Below the pieces are notes generated by a model. It saw only the letters and a list, made by a program, of their open reading frames with translations. It was not told where the DNA came from and ran no database searches. Positions 7,927-15,408 of a DNA stretch of 20,996 bases are shown here, piece after piece. Source of the DNA: Streptomyces lilacinus (lineage in GTDB: Bacteria > Actinomycetota > Actinomycetes > Streptomycetales > Streptomycetaceae); the NCBI GenBank assembly GCA_000715685.1, contig KL569377.1, positions 51,856-72,851 of the forward strand. Direction: 5' to 3'. Both the position numbers and the translations under genes were made by a program. Each line of letters opens with the position of its first letter. The stretch's first letter is position 1.

Positions 7927-8840
7927 CGTCGATGATGCGGGCCGTGCGGCAGCGGTCCTTCGGCGGCCCGGACGTCCTCGAGCCGGCCGAGGTGGAACGC
8001 CCTACTCCGGTGCTCAACGAGGTGCTCGTACGGGTCCGGGCCGCCGGGGTGAACCCGATCGACTCCCTCGTCCGCTCCGGGACCCTGCCGATCCTGGGCG
8101 AGCCGCCGTTCGTCCTCGGCTGGGACGTCTCCGGCACCGTCGAGGAGGTGGCCCCCGGCGTCAACCGCTTCTCCGTCGGCGACGAGGTGTACGGCATGCC
8201 GCACATCCCCCGGGCCGCCGGCGCGTACGCCGAGTACGTCACCGCCCCCTCCCGCCAGCTGGCCCACAAGCCGGCCGTGCTCGAGGCCGGGCTCACGGCC
8301 TGGCAGGCGCTGGTGGACACGGCGCGGGTCGGCGGCGGGCAGCGGGTGCTGGTGCACGCCGGCGGCGGCGGGGTCGGGCACCTGGCGATCCAGATCGCCA
8401 AGGCCCGCGGCGCCGAGGTCGTGACGACGGCCAGCGCGGCCAAGCACGACTTCGTGCGGGACCTGGGCGCCGACGAGGTGGTCGACTACCGCGCGGTGGA
8501 CTTCGCGGAGGTCGTCAAGGACGTGGACGTCGTCCTGGACACCGTGGGCGGCCCGACGGCCGAGCGCTCGCTGGACGTGCTGCGGCCGGACGGGCTGCTG
8601 GTGACGATCGTCGAGATGCACAACCCCGACCTCGCCGCCCGGGCGGCGGAGCGCGGACTCGCGTGGGCCGGCGTCACCGCCGAACCGGACCACGTGGGCC
8701 TCGAGGCCCTCACCGATCTCGTCGAGCGCGGGCGGCTGCGGATCCACGTCGACCGGATCCTGCCGCTCGCCGAGGCCGCCCGGGCGCACCATCTGCTCGA
8801 CGCGGGATCGGGCACGGGCAAGGTGGTCCTGGCCGTGTGA
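7923..8840 (+). CDS. Zinc-independent MDR oxidoreductase (quinone/enoyl reductase)
   Basis: A 305-residue medium-chain dehydrogenase/reductase of the quinone oxidoreductase branch, expected to reduce an enone or quinone with NADPH. The catalytic domain begins MRAVRQRSFGGPDVLE, and the nucleotide motif AGGGGVGHLA sits at 146-155. No zinc ligands are seen. ActVI-ORF2, the enoyl reductase of actinorhodin, is of this family, so an enoyl reduction on the polyketide is a reasonable guess. The start overlaps the SnoaL-like stop; ATGs at 7932 and 7935 are alternatives. Between LAHKPAVL and AGLTAWQAL about ten residues (an EAAALPL-type stretch) present in most relatives are missing, either a real deletion or a sequence error. 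Confidence 0.88.
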   Translation: MTSMMRAVRQRSFGGPDVLEPAEVERPTPVLNEVLVRVRAAGVNPIDSLVRSGTLPILGEPPFVLGWDVSGTVEEVAPGVNRFSVGDEVYGMPHIPRAAGAYAEYVTAPSRQLAHKPAVLEAGLTAWQALVDTARVGGGQRVLVHAGGGGVGHLAIQIAKARGAEVVTTASAAKHDFVRDLGADEVVDYRAVDFAEVVKDVDVVLDTVGGPTAERSLDVLRPDGLLVTIVEMHNPDLAARAAERGLAWAGVTAEPDHVGLEALTDLVERGRLRIHVDRILPLAEAARAHHLLDAGSGTGKVVLAV

Positions 8841-8848
8841 GCACCGCG

Positions 8849-8895
8849 CGGACCGACGGTCGCCGCAGCCTCGGCGCGGCGCGGCCGTCGGTCCG
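8849..8895. terminator. Bidirectional hairpin terminator between convergent genes
   Basis: CGGACCGACGG at 8849-8859 pairs perfectly with CCGTCGGTCCG at 8885-8895, an 11-bp stem. Inside the loop, CGCCG (8861-8865) can also pair with CGGCG (8872-8876). It fills the 79-bp gap between the rightward MDR gene and the leftward regulator gene, where a two-way terminator is expected. There is no T-tract, as is common in Streptomyces. Confidence 0.75.
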
Positions 8896-8919
8896 TCCGA
8901 CCCGTGTCCCCCCAGGAGT

Positions 8920-10218
8920 TCAGTTGACCAGCGACAGCGCGGTGGGGAAGCCGGAGGAGCGGGCGAGCGCCGCGGCCTCGCCGCGGGAGTTGACCCCCAG
9001 CTTCTTGAGGATCTTGGCGACGTGGAACTTGACGGTGTGCTCGCTGATCTGGAGCCGGGAGGCGATGGCCCGGTTGCGGTGACCGTGCACCAGCTGCTCG
9101 AGAACGTCCAGCTCGCGGGGGTTGAGAGTGGTCAGCGGGTCGCTGCGCGGCCGCTCGGGCGCCGTCAGCGGCAGCCGGGCGGTGACGATCGTGCCCCACT
9201 CGGGCACCGCGTCGACGTGCAGGGCGCCGTTGAGCGCGGCGACGCGGTCGGTGAGCCGGTGCACGGCCAGCGCCTCCGCGGCCAGCGTGCCCGGGCCGTC
9301 GTCCCGGATGGTGGTGCGCAGCTCGGTGTCCTCCACGTGCCAGCTGACCCGGATGCGGCTGACGCCGCCCTGCTCGAGCATGGTCAGCACCATGCCGCGC
9401 GCGGTGGTCAGCGCGGCCCGCGCGATGTCGGCCGGGATCAGCCGCCGGCGGGCGTCGGGCGGGGAGAACTCCAGCGCCACGTTGCTGTAGCGGGAGAGCA
9501 GACCGAGCATGTCGCGCAGCCGCCCGAAGGCGTCCTCGACGGTCTCCTCCGGCGGCAGCTGCTCGTCCGCCCCGCTCGCGCGGAGCTCCACCAGCGCCGA
9601 GACGGCGAGGTCGGTGGCGGTCCGGCGCGCGGCGGCGTCGTCGAGGCTGCGGGAGCGCAGGACGCCGAGCAGCGTGGTCAGGGTGGTCGCGTGGGCGTCG
9701 CTCAGATTGGCGACCACCCGGGCCCGCTCGCTGTTGGCGATCCAGGGGCCGGCCATGTTGACGGGCACGGCCTCGGGCATCAGCTCGATCACCCGGATGG
9801 TGGCCAGGTCCCACAGCTGCTGCGCCAGCGCGACGGCCGCGGGCTCGGGGGTCACGCCGTCGGCGGGCAGCAGGGCCAGCAGCGCGCCGGCGGAGCCGGG
9901 CGGCGCGGAGGCGACGGCCAGCACCGGGCGCGGCGCGCCGGCCAGCGGGGCCTCGCCGAGCCAGGGTTTGCCGACGTCGACGTGGGTGGCGAGCGCGGCC
10001 AGCTCCATGGCCGTGATGTCCTGGATCAGTGGGCTGTCGCCGTGGTTCCACGTCGCCGACTTCGGACAGTCGCCGGTGAGCATGACCAGGGCCTTGTGCG
10101 GAATGCGGTCGGACAGGCCTTCCGACAGCGTGGACAGGATCTCTTTCAGGGGCGCCCGCATCAACTCCTTGGCCACAGCCAGCATGCGCTGCGGGACCCC
10201 CCAGTCCGCGTACACCAT
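8920..10218 (-). CDS. LuxR-family regulator fused to a degenerate histidine-kinase core
   Basis: A 432-residue transcription factor. The C-terminus (about 362-430) is a NarL/LuxR HTH: LNPRELDVLEQLVHGHRNRA, then ISEHTVKFHVAKILKKLGV. Before it, about 262-351 resembles a histidine-kinase ATPase domain, with DDGPG at 306-310 like the G1 box. Residues 163-190 (SERARVVANLSDAHATTL) align by eye with the HisKA_3 dimerisation helix, but the phospho-acceptor position in the usual LHD is serine (LSD). The N-box asparagine also seems lost. Residues 1-150 are unassigned and could be a sensor. I infer a one-component regulator. The ATG at 10218 is chosen because TACTAT lies 6 bases upstream, suggesting a leaderless message; a GTG at 10275 would add 19 residues. 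Confidence 0.85.
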   Translation of the reverse strand: MVYADWGVPQRMLAVAKELMRAPLKEILSTLSEGLSDRIPHKALVMLTGDCPKSATWNHGDSPLIQDITAMELAALATHVDVGKPWLGEAPLAGAPRPVLAVASAPPGSAGALLALLPADGVTPEPAAVALAQQLWDLATIRVIELMPEAVPVNMAGPWIANSERARVVANLSDAHATTLTTLLGVLRSRSLDDAAARRTATDLAVSALVELRASGADEQLPPEETVEDAFGRLRDMLGLLSRYSNVALEFSPPDARRRLIPADIARAALTTARGMVLTMLEQGGVSRIRVSWHVEDTELRTTIRDDGPGTLAAEALAVHRLTDRVAALNGALHVDAVPEWGTIVTARLPLTAPERPRSDPLTTLNPRELDVLEQLVHGHRNRAIASRLQISEHTVKFHVAKILKKLGVNSRGEAAALARSSGFPTALSLVN

Positions 10219-10224
10219 ACGTGC

Positions 10225-10230
10225 ATAGTA
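10225..10230 (-). promoter_or_regulatory. Possible -10 element of the regulator gene, leaderless transcript
   Basis: On the minus strand TACTAT is followed by six bases and then the ATG at 10218, so transcription would start at or next to the start codon. No Shine-Dalgarno sequence precedes that ATG, which fits a leaderless message. No good -35 is visible, so the promoter may need an activator. Confidence 0.4.
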
Positions 10231-10258
10231 GTGAAGGGCCGGGCTCCCTCTATCGGTC

Positions 10259-10290
10259 TTTCGGCCAGTCGGCACTAGCCGAAAGGCTAG
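10259..10290. promoter_or_regulatory. Overlapping dyads, possible operator of the regulator gene
   Basis: TTTCGGC at 10259-10265 and GCCGAAA at 10278-10284 form a perfect 7-bp inverted repeat with a 12-bp spacer. CTAGCC-GAAA-GGCTAG at 10275-10290 is a second perfect dyad overlapping it. The first dyad is centred about 54 bp upstream of the proposed transcription start at 10218, a position suited to an activator. Autoregulation by the LuxR-type protein is a guess. Confidence 0.45.
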
Positions 10291-10324
10291 CCACCCCGGG
10301 GGCGGATTCCCCGTGCGGGGTGGC
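10290..10324 (-). terminator. Hairpin terminator after the P450 gene
   Basis: GCCACCCC at 10290-10297 pairs with GGGGTGGC at 10317-10324, an 8-bp perfect stem with further G/C pairing in the loop. It lies about 10 bp past the P450 stop on the minus strand and before the regulator gene in the same direction. It probably ends the long leftward sugar/P450 operon. Confidence 0.6.
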
Positions 10325-10333
10325 CAGTTGACG

Positions 10334-11539
10334 CTACCAGGACACCGGCACGGACAGGGGAGTCCGCAGCAGGAGCCCCGGCTTCCAGCGGATCTCCGAC
10401 GCGGGGACGGCCAGGCTCAGCCCGGGCAGGCGCTCGGCCAGCACGGCCAGGGCGACCTGCAGCTCCAGGCGGGCCAGGGGTGCGCCCATGCAGTAGTGGA
10501 TGCCGTGGCCGAAGCCGATGTGGGGGTTGGCCTCCCGGGTGAGGTCGAGGGTGTCCGGGTCGGGCACGGCCTCCGGGTCCAGGTTGGCGGCGGCGACGGA
10601 GACGACGACCGCGTCGCCCGCGCGGATGAGCGTGCCGCCGATCTCGACGTCCTCCAGCGCGATGCGGGCGTAGCCGGCCTCGGTGCTGAGCGGGGTGAAA
10701 CGCAGCAGCTCCTCCACGGCGCCCGGGACCAGGGCCGGGTCGGCGACCAACTGCTCGTACAGCCGGCGGTCGCGCAGCAGGAGGTAGGCGAAGTTGCCGA
10801 TCTGGCTGGCCGTGGTCTCGTAGCCGCCGACCAGCAGTCCGGTGCCGAGCATGAGCAGCTCCGCCTCCGAGAGCCGGTCGTCCTCGTCCCGGGCCTGGAC
10901 CATCGCGCCGAGCAGGTCGTCGGTGGGGTGGGCCCGGCGCTCGGCCACCAGCTCGGCCATGTAGCCGGAGAAGCCCTCGACCGCCTGCTGCACCTCGGCC
11001 GGGGAGAGGGCGGTGGAGACCAGGGCGTCGGAGAAGGACTGGAAGATGTGCCGGTCGTCGTAGGGCACGCCCAGCAACTGGCAGATGACCGAGATGGACA
11101 CGGGCATGGCCAGCGCTTCCATCAGGTCGGCCGTCGTTCCCCGCTCGACCATGTCGTCGACGAGGCGGTGGGTGAACGCGGTGACCTGGGGGCGCAGCGC
11201 CTCGACGCGCCGGTGGGTGAAGGCCTTGCCGGCCAGCCGGCGCAGCCGGGTGTGCTCGGGGGCGTCCATGGAGATGAGCCCGCCGGGCGGCAGCGGGCGC
11301 TCGGTCGGCCGGGGGACGTCCCGGCCGGCGCCGGCCGCCATGCTGAACCGCTGGTCGGCGAGGACCTTCTTCACGTCGGCGTGCCGGGTGAGCAGCCACG
11401 CCTCGCCGCCGTACGTCATCCGCACGCGGGAGACCGGCTCGTGCTCGCGCACGTGGGCGTACATCGGGTCGAGCTCGACGCCCACGGGGGCGCCGAAGGG
11501 GTACGGGCGCACGGGCGCGACCGGACAGCCGCTGGTCAT
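10334..11539 (-). CDS. Cytochrome P450 (CYP107-like)
   Basis: A 401-residue bacterial class I P450. Landmarks are the I-helix GGYETT (238-243) with the oxygen-activating threonine, ExxR at Glu277-Arg280, and the haem loop FGHGIHYCMG with cysteine ligand Cys350. The GYETT I-helix and overall pattern recall CYP107 enzymes that tailor macrolides, such as OleP, but aromatic-polyketide P450s can look alike, so I do not assign a substrate. The ATG overlaps the thioesterase stop (ATGA at 11536-11539), so the two are co-translated. It is the last gene of the leftward operon. The ferredoxin encoded at 17859 is a possible electron donor. Confidence 0.93.
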   Translation of the reverse strand: MTSGCPVAPVRPYPFGAPVGVELDPMYAHVREHEPVSRVRMTYGGEAWLLTRHADVKKVLADQRFSMAAGAGRDVPRPTERPLPPGGLISMDAPEHTRLRRLAGKAFTHRRVEALRPQVTAFTHRLVDDMVERGTTADLMEALAMPVSISVICQLLGVPYDDRHIFQSFSDALVSTALSPAEVQQAVEGFSGYMAELVAERRAHPTDDLLGAMVQARDEDDRLSEAELLMLGTGLLVGGYETTASQIGNFAYLLLRDRRLYEQLVADPALVPGAVEELLRFTPLSTEAGYARIALEDVEIGGTLIRAGDAVVVSVAAANLDPEAVPDPDTLDLTREANPHIGFGHGIHYCMGAPLARLELQVALAVLAERLPGLSLAVPASEIRWKPGLLLRTPLSVPVSW

Positions 11540-12309
11540 CGAAGGGCCTCCGCGACGACGGAGCAGACCTCCGCGGCCTGCTCGATGAGATAGAAGTGAC
11601 CGCCGGGGAAGGAGTGGATCGCCGAGCCGCCGGTGCTCATCTCCCGCCAGGCGAGGGCGTCGGCGTACGGGACGTGGCTGTCCTCCTCGCCGGTCAGGAC
11701 GGTCAGCGGGCAGCTCAGCGGCGGCCCGGGGCGGTACGTGTACTCCGCGGCGGCCCGGTAGTCGTTCCGTACCGCGGGCAGGGCCAGGCGCAGCAGCTCC
11801 TTGTTGGCCAGCAGCCGCTCGTCGGTGCCCTGCAGCTCGGCCATGCGGGCGATGATGCCGTCGTCGTCGAGCAGGTGGGTGGTGATCGACCGCACGACGG
11901 TCGGGGCGACCCGGCCGGAGGCGAAGAAGTGCGCCGGCCGGAGGCCGTCCCGCTCGAGGCGGCGGGCGGTCTCGAAGGCGACGACGGAGCCCAGGCTGTG
12001 CCCGAACAGCGCCAACGGGCGGTCCGCGAGCGGTTCGAGCAGGGGAGCGACGTGCGCGGCGAGCTCGTCGACGGAGTCGATCAGGGGCTCGGCGTAGCGG
12101 TCCTGCCGGCCGGGGTACTGGACGGCGACGACCTCGACGGTGTCGGGCATCAGCTTGCTGAAGGGGAGGAAGGCGCTGGCGCTGCCGCCGGCGTGCGGGA
12201 AGCACACCAGGCGCGCCGACGGCTCGGCCACGGGCCGGTATCGGCGCAGCCACAGGTCGTCGGTCCGGGTCGGGGTGGTCACAGCTGTGTGTCGTCCTTC
12301 CGCCATCAT
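11536..12309 (-). CDS. Type II (editing) thioesterase
   Basis: A discrete alpha/beta-hydrolase thioesterase that would free stalled or mis-primed acyl groups from carrier proteins. The nucleophile motif GHSLG is at 103-107 (Ser105), and the likely triad partners are Asp210 (GEEDSH) and His238 (GGHFYL). CFPHAGGSAS near the N-terminus is typical of the family. At 257 residues the length is normal. Such enzymes accompany modular PKS and NRPS clusters (TylO of tylosin is one); they are not usual partners of aromatic type II PKSs, so this hints at a modular PKS beyond the window. The start is uncertain: ATG 12309, ATG 12306 or GTG 12282, none with an ideal ribosome site. Confidence 0.92.
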   Translation of the reverse strand: MMAEGRHTAVTTPTRTDDLWLRRYRPVAEPSARLVCFPHAGGSASAFLPFSKLMPDTVEVVAVQYPGRQDRYAEPLIDSVDELAAHVAPLLEPLADRPLALFGHSLGSVVAFETARRLERDGLRPAHFFASGRVAPTVVRSITTHLLDDDGIIARMAELQGTDERLLANKELLRLALPAVRNDYRAAAEYTYRPGPPLSCPLTVLTGEEDSHVPYADALAWREMSTGGSAIHSFPGGHFYLIEQAAEVCSVVAEALR

Positions 12310-12331
12310 CCGTGCTTCGTCTCCGTCGGGG

Positions 12332-13303
12332 TCACGCCTCCGGCGCGGTCCACCAGGCCCGGTTCTCCTCGTACCAGCGGACCGTCTCGCGCAGCCCCCG
12401 CTCGAAGTCGACGCGCGGCGTCCAGCCCAGCTCCGCGGTGATCTTCCGGGTGTCCACGCTGTAGCGCCGGTCGTGGGCGGCACGGTCCGGCACGCTGTCG
12501 ACCGAACTCCAGTCCGCACCGAAGAGGTCCAGAATACGTTCGGTGAGTTCGGCGTTGCTCAGCTCGGTGCCGCCGCCGATGTTGTAGACCTCGCCCGGCC
12601 GGCCCTTCTCGGCGACCAGCGCGACGCCGCGGCAGTGGTCGTCGACGTGCAGCCAGTCCCGGCTGTTGAGGCCGTCCCCGTACAGCGGCAGGGTGCGGCC
12701 CCGCAGCAGGTTGGTGACGAAGAGCGGAATCACCTTCTCCGGATGCTGGTACGGGCCGTAGTTGTTGGAGCACCGCGTCACGCACACGTCGAGCCCGTGC
12801 GTGCGGTGGAAGGCCAGCGCCAGCAGGTCGGACGACGCCTTGGACGCCGCGTACGGCGAGTTGGGGTCCAGCGGATGGTCCTCCGGCCAGGAGCCCTCGG
12901 CGATCGAGCCGTACACCTCGTCCGTGGAGACGTGCACGAAACGACCGACCCCGGCGTCGGCCGCCGCCCGCAGTAGGGTGTGGGTGCCCAGCACGTTCGT
13001 CGTCACGAACGCGTCCGCGTCCGCGATCGACCGGTCCACGTGCGACTCCGCCGCGAAGTGCACCACCAGGTCCACCCCGCGCACGGCCTCCGCCACGACC
13101 TGCCGGTCGCAGATGTCGCCGTGCACGAACTCCCACCCCGGCACGCCCTCGACGGGCGCGAGGTTGGCCCGGTTGCCGGCATAGGTGAGCTTGTCCAGCA
13201 CGACCACCTGGGCGCCGGCGAACGCCGGGTAGGAGCCGGTGAGCAGCTGCCTGACGAAGTGCGAGCCGATGAACCCGGCCGCCCCGGTCACCAGGATGCG
13301 CAT
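12332..13303 (-). CDS. rmlB: dTDP-glucose 4,6-dehydratase
   Basis: Converts dTDP-D-glucose to dTDP-4-keto-6-deoxy-D-glucose, the entry point for 6-deoxysugars. The 323-residue product has the NAD-binding motif TGAAGFIGSHF (6-16), the catalytic Thr127-Asp128-Glu129 in STDEVYG, and Tyr151/Lys155 in PYAASK. The NNYGPYQHPEK and NSRDWLHVDDH segments are diagnostic of the family. It follows rmlA after 35 bp and precedes the thioesterase by 22 bp in one leftward operon. It supplies the intermediate used by both the 3-epimerase and the 3,4-ketoisomerase upstream. Confidence 0.97.
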   Translation of the reverse strand: MRILVTGAAGFIGSHFVRQLLTGSYPAFAGAQVVVLDKLTYAGNRANLAPVEGVPGWEFVHGDICDRQVVAEAVRGVDLVVHFAAESHVDRSIADADAFVTTNVLGTHTLLRAAADAGVGRFVHVSTDEVYGSIAEGSWPEDHPLDPNSPYAASKASSDLLALAFHRTHGLDVCVTRCSNNYGPYQHPEKVIPLFVTNLLRGRTLPLYGDGLNSRDWLHVDDHCRGVALVAEKGRPGEVYNIGGGTELSNAELTERILDLFGADWSSVDSVPDRAAHDRRYSVDTRKITAELGWTPRVDFERGLRETVRWYEENRAWWTAPEA

Positions 13304-13338
13304 CCCTTGACCGCCTTTCTTCCGTACGTGAGCGAAGG

Positions 13339-14256
13339 TCAGCCGAGCGCGGAGGCGGCGAACCGGGTGGCGACGTCCATCAGATAGTTGCCGTAGCTCG
13401 AAGCGTCCAGCTCCTTGCCCAGCAGGTAACAGGTGTCGGCGTCGATGAAGCCCATGCGCAGGGCGATCTCCTCGATGCAGGCGATCCGCTCGCCCTGGCG
13501 CTGCTCCAGCAGCTGGACGTACTGGCCGGCCTGCAGCAGCGAGTCGTGCGTGCCCATGTCCAGCCAGGCGAAGCCGCGTCCCAGCTCGGTCAGCCGGGCG
13601 CGGCCCTGCGCGAGGTAGGCCAGGTTGATGTCCGTGATCTCGAGCTCGTCGCGGGCGGACGGGGTCAGGTCCTTGGCGAGCTCGACGACGTCGTTGTCGT
13701 AGAAGTACAGCCCCGTGACGGCCAGGTTGGAGCGCGGCCGGCGCGGCTTCTCCTCGATGGACAGCAGCCGGCCCGCCGCGTCGATCTCGGCGACGCCGTA
13801 GCGCTCGGGCGACTTGACGGGGTAGCCGAACAGCTCGCAGCCGTCCAGCCGGTCGATGCTGTTGTTCAGCACCGCCGAGAAGCCGGGCCCGTGGAAGACG
13901 TTGTCGCCCAGCACGAGCGCCACCCGGTCGGTCCCGATGTGGCCGGCGCCGATGCGGAACGCGTCGGCGATGCCGCGGGGCCGCTCCTGCTCCGCGTAGG
14001 TGATGTTGACCCCGATGCGGGAGCCGTCGCCGAGCATCGCCTGGAACATGTCCAGGTGCTGGCTGGAGGAGATGATGAGGATGTCCCGGATCCCGCCCAG
14101 CATCAGCACCGACAGCGGGTAGTAGATCATCGGCTTGTCGTAGACGGGCAGCAGCTGCTTCGACAGCGCACCGGTCAGCGGTCGCAGGCGGGTGGCGCTG
14201 CCGCCGGCCAGCACGATCCCCTTGACCGGGGGACGGCCTTGCGGTGACTCGATCAC
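13339..14256 (-). CDS. rmlA: Glucose-1-phosphate thymidylyltransferase
   Basis: Makes dTDP-D-glucose from dTTP and glucose-1-phosphate, the first step of the sugar pathway. The nucleotide-binding signature GGSATRLRPLT (18-28) is followed by SKQLLPVYDKPMIYYPLS, and LVLGDNVFHG is the metal and sugar binding region. The product is 305 residues, including about 11 extra residues before the usual KGIVLAGG start. The GTG start at 14256 overlaps the ketoisomerase stop (GTGA), so translation is coupled. No internal start codon near KGIVLAGG is available (that position is GTC), which supports the extended start. Confidence 0.97.
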   Translation of the reverse strand: MIESPQGRPPVKGIVLAGGSATRLRPLTGALSKQLLPVYDKPMIYYPLSVLMLGGIRDILIISSSQHLDMFQAMLGDGSRIGVNITYAEQERPRGIADAFRIGAGHIGTDRVALVLGDNVFHGPGFSAVLNNSIDRLDGCELFGYPVKSPERYGVAEIDAAGRLLSIEEKPRRPRSNLAVTGLYFYDNDVVELAKDLTPSARDELEITDINLAYLAQGRARLTELGRGFAWLDMGTHDSLLQAGQYVQLLEQRQGERIACIEEIALRMGFIDADTCYLLGKELDASSYGNYLMDVATRFAASALG

Positions 14257-14744
14257 GGTGTCGCCTCCGTGGCGTGGGCTCGGGCGCTGTTCAGGCCTTG
14301 GGCGCCGGTCAGGTCTCGGGCGCCGGTCAGGAACGCGTCGTAGTCGCGGAAGTAGTCGGTCTCGTCGTAGGGGAGGGAGGCCAGTACGAGCGCGACCGCG
14401 TCGGGCGTGAAGTCGCTCAGGTCGCGCCAGACCATCGGGCCGACGTACAGCCCGGTGCCCGGGTCGTCCAGCCGGTACCGCTCCCGCCGGAAGCCGTCGT
14501 CGACGCTGATGGTGAAGCCGCCGTGGACGGCGATGAAGATCTGCTCCAGCGAGCGGTGGCCGTGGGCGCCGCGCGAGGCCCGCGGCGCCACGTCGTGCAG
14601 GAAGTAGACCCGCTGGACGGCGAAGCCGCCGACCCGGTGCGCCTCGAGCACCGACAGGCTGCCGCGGGCGTCCGTGTGCTGCTCCAGGTCGATCAGGCGG
14701 CAGGGCTTGACTCTGCCCACCGCGTTCTGCGCGGTCGCGGCCAT
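14253..14744 (-). CDS. dTDP-4-keto-6-deoxyhexose 3,4-ketoisomerase (Tyl1a/QdtA/FdtA type)
   Basis: A 163-residue single-domain cupin of the WxcM/FdtA/QdtA family. These move the keto group of dTDP-4-keto-6-deoxyglucose from C4 to C3, usually to prepare a 3-aminosugar such as mycaminose, Qui3NAc or Fuc3NAc. Evidence is DARGSLSVLEA near the N-terminus, RGAHGHRSLEQIFIAVHGGF with the catalytic histidines, and the VWRDLSDFTPDAVALVLAS C-terminal strand. The C-terminal 25 residues are longer than in most relatives. The start follows GAAAGGGAAC. No 3-aminotransferase or N-methyltransferase is in the window, so its end product is unknown. Whether it yields a glucose- or galactose-configured sugar cannot be told. 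Confidence 0.88.
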   Translation of the reverse strand: MAATAQNAVGRVKPCRLIDLEQHTDARGSLSVLEAHRVGGFAVQRVYFLHDVAPRASRGAHGHRSLEQIFIAVHGGFTISVDDGFRRERYRLDDPGTGLYVGPMVWRDLSDFTPDAVALVLASLPYDETDYFRDYDAFLTGARDLTGAQGLNSARAHATEATP

Positions 14745-14797
14745 GTGGTGCGTTCCCTTTCTCCGGCCGCCGGTGCCCGACGGCGCATCAGTCGGCG

Positions 14798-15394
14798 CTA
14801 CTGGCCGCGCGGTTGCCCGTGGTGCTCCCGCCACGTCTCGTACGAGGGGAGCAGCCCCAGCCGCTCGGCCTCGGCCAGGGTCGGCGCGCCGGCGTCCTTC
14901 CCGGACAGCAGGGGCTCGACGTCCGCCGGCCAGTCGATGCCCAGGTCCGGGTCGAGCGGGTTGACGCCGTGCTCCCGGGCGGGGTCCCAGCCCGTCGAGC
15001 ACAGGTACACCAGGGTCGTGTCGTCGGCCAGGGCGAGGAAGGCGCGGCCGAGGCCGGCGGAGACGTAGACGGCACGGCGGTTGTGCTCGTCCAGCCGCAC
15101 GGCCTCCCACCGGCCGAAGGTGGGGGAGCCCGTGCGGATGTCCACGATCACCTCGAGGCCGGCGCCCCGCGGGCAGGTGCTGTACTTGGCCTGCCCCGGG
15201 GGGACGTCGGCGAAGTGGATGCCGCGCAGGGCACCGCGCCGGGAGACCGACGCGTTGGCCTGGGCCAGCGGCAGGCCGTGCCCGGTGGCTCGCCGGAACT
15301 CCTCCTCCTGGAACCACTCGTGGAACGCGCCGCGGCTGTCGGGGTGGACGACCGGGTCCAGCACCCAGGCCCCCTCGATGCTGAGCGGACGCAT
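14798..15394 (-). CDS. dTDP-4-keto-6-deoxyglucose 3-epimerase (ChmJ/TylJ/GerF type)
   Basis: A 198-residue cupin of the RmlC family. The start MRPLSIEGAW, the segments RGALRGIH, PPGQAKYS and LVYLCSTGW, and the tail PTLAEAERLGLLPSYETW are close to ChmJ of chalcomycin as I remember it, rather than to rhamnose-type RmlC. ChmJ, TylJ and GerF invert only C3, giving dTDP-4-keto-6-deoxy-D-allose for mycinose. I therefore favour a mono-epimerase; a 3,5-epimerase cannot be excluded without alignment. It starts 14 bp after the MycF-like gene, in the leftward sugar operon. The matching 4-ketoreductase is the divergent gene at 18177. Confidence 0.88.
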   Translation of the reverse strand: MRPLSIEGAWVLDPVVHPDSRGAFHEWFQEEEFRRATGHGLPLAQANASVSRRGALRGIHFADVPPGQAKYSTCPRGAGLEVIVDIRTGSPTFGRWEAVRLDEHNRRAVYVSAGLGRAFLALADDTTLVYLCSTGWDPAREHGVNPLDPDLGIDWPADVEPLLSGKDAGAPTLAEAERLGLLPSYETWREHHGQPRGQ

Positions 15395-15408
15395 GGCGCC
15401 GCCTCCCC

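Noticed and set aside
14798..15394. Rhamnose-type RmlC (3,5-epimerase) leading to methylated rhamnose as in steffimycin or elloramycin
   Set aside because: Segments such as PPGQAKYS, VYLCSTGW and the C-terminal LAEAERLGLLPSYETW resemble ChmJ/TylJ, and the full set of mycinose partners is present. Kept as a lesser alternative.
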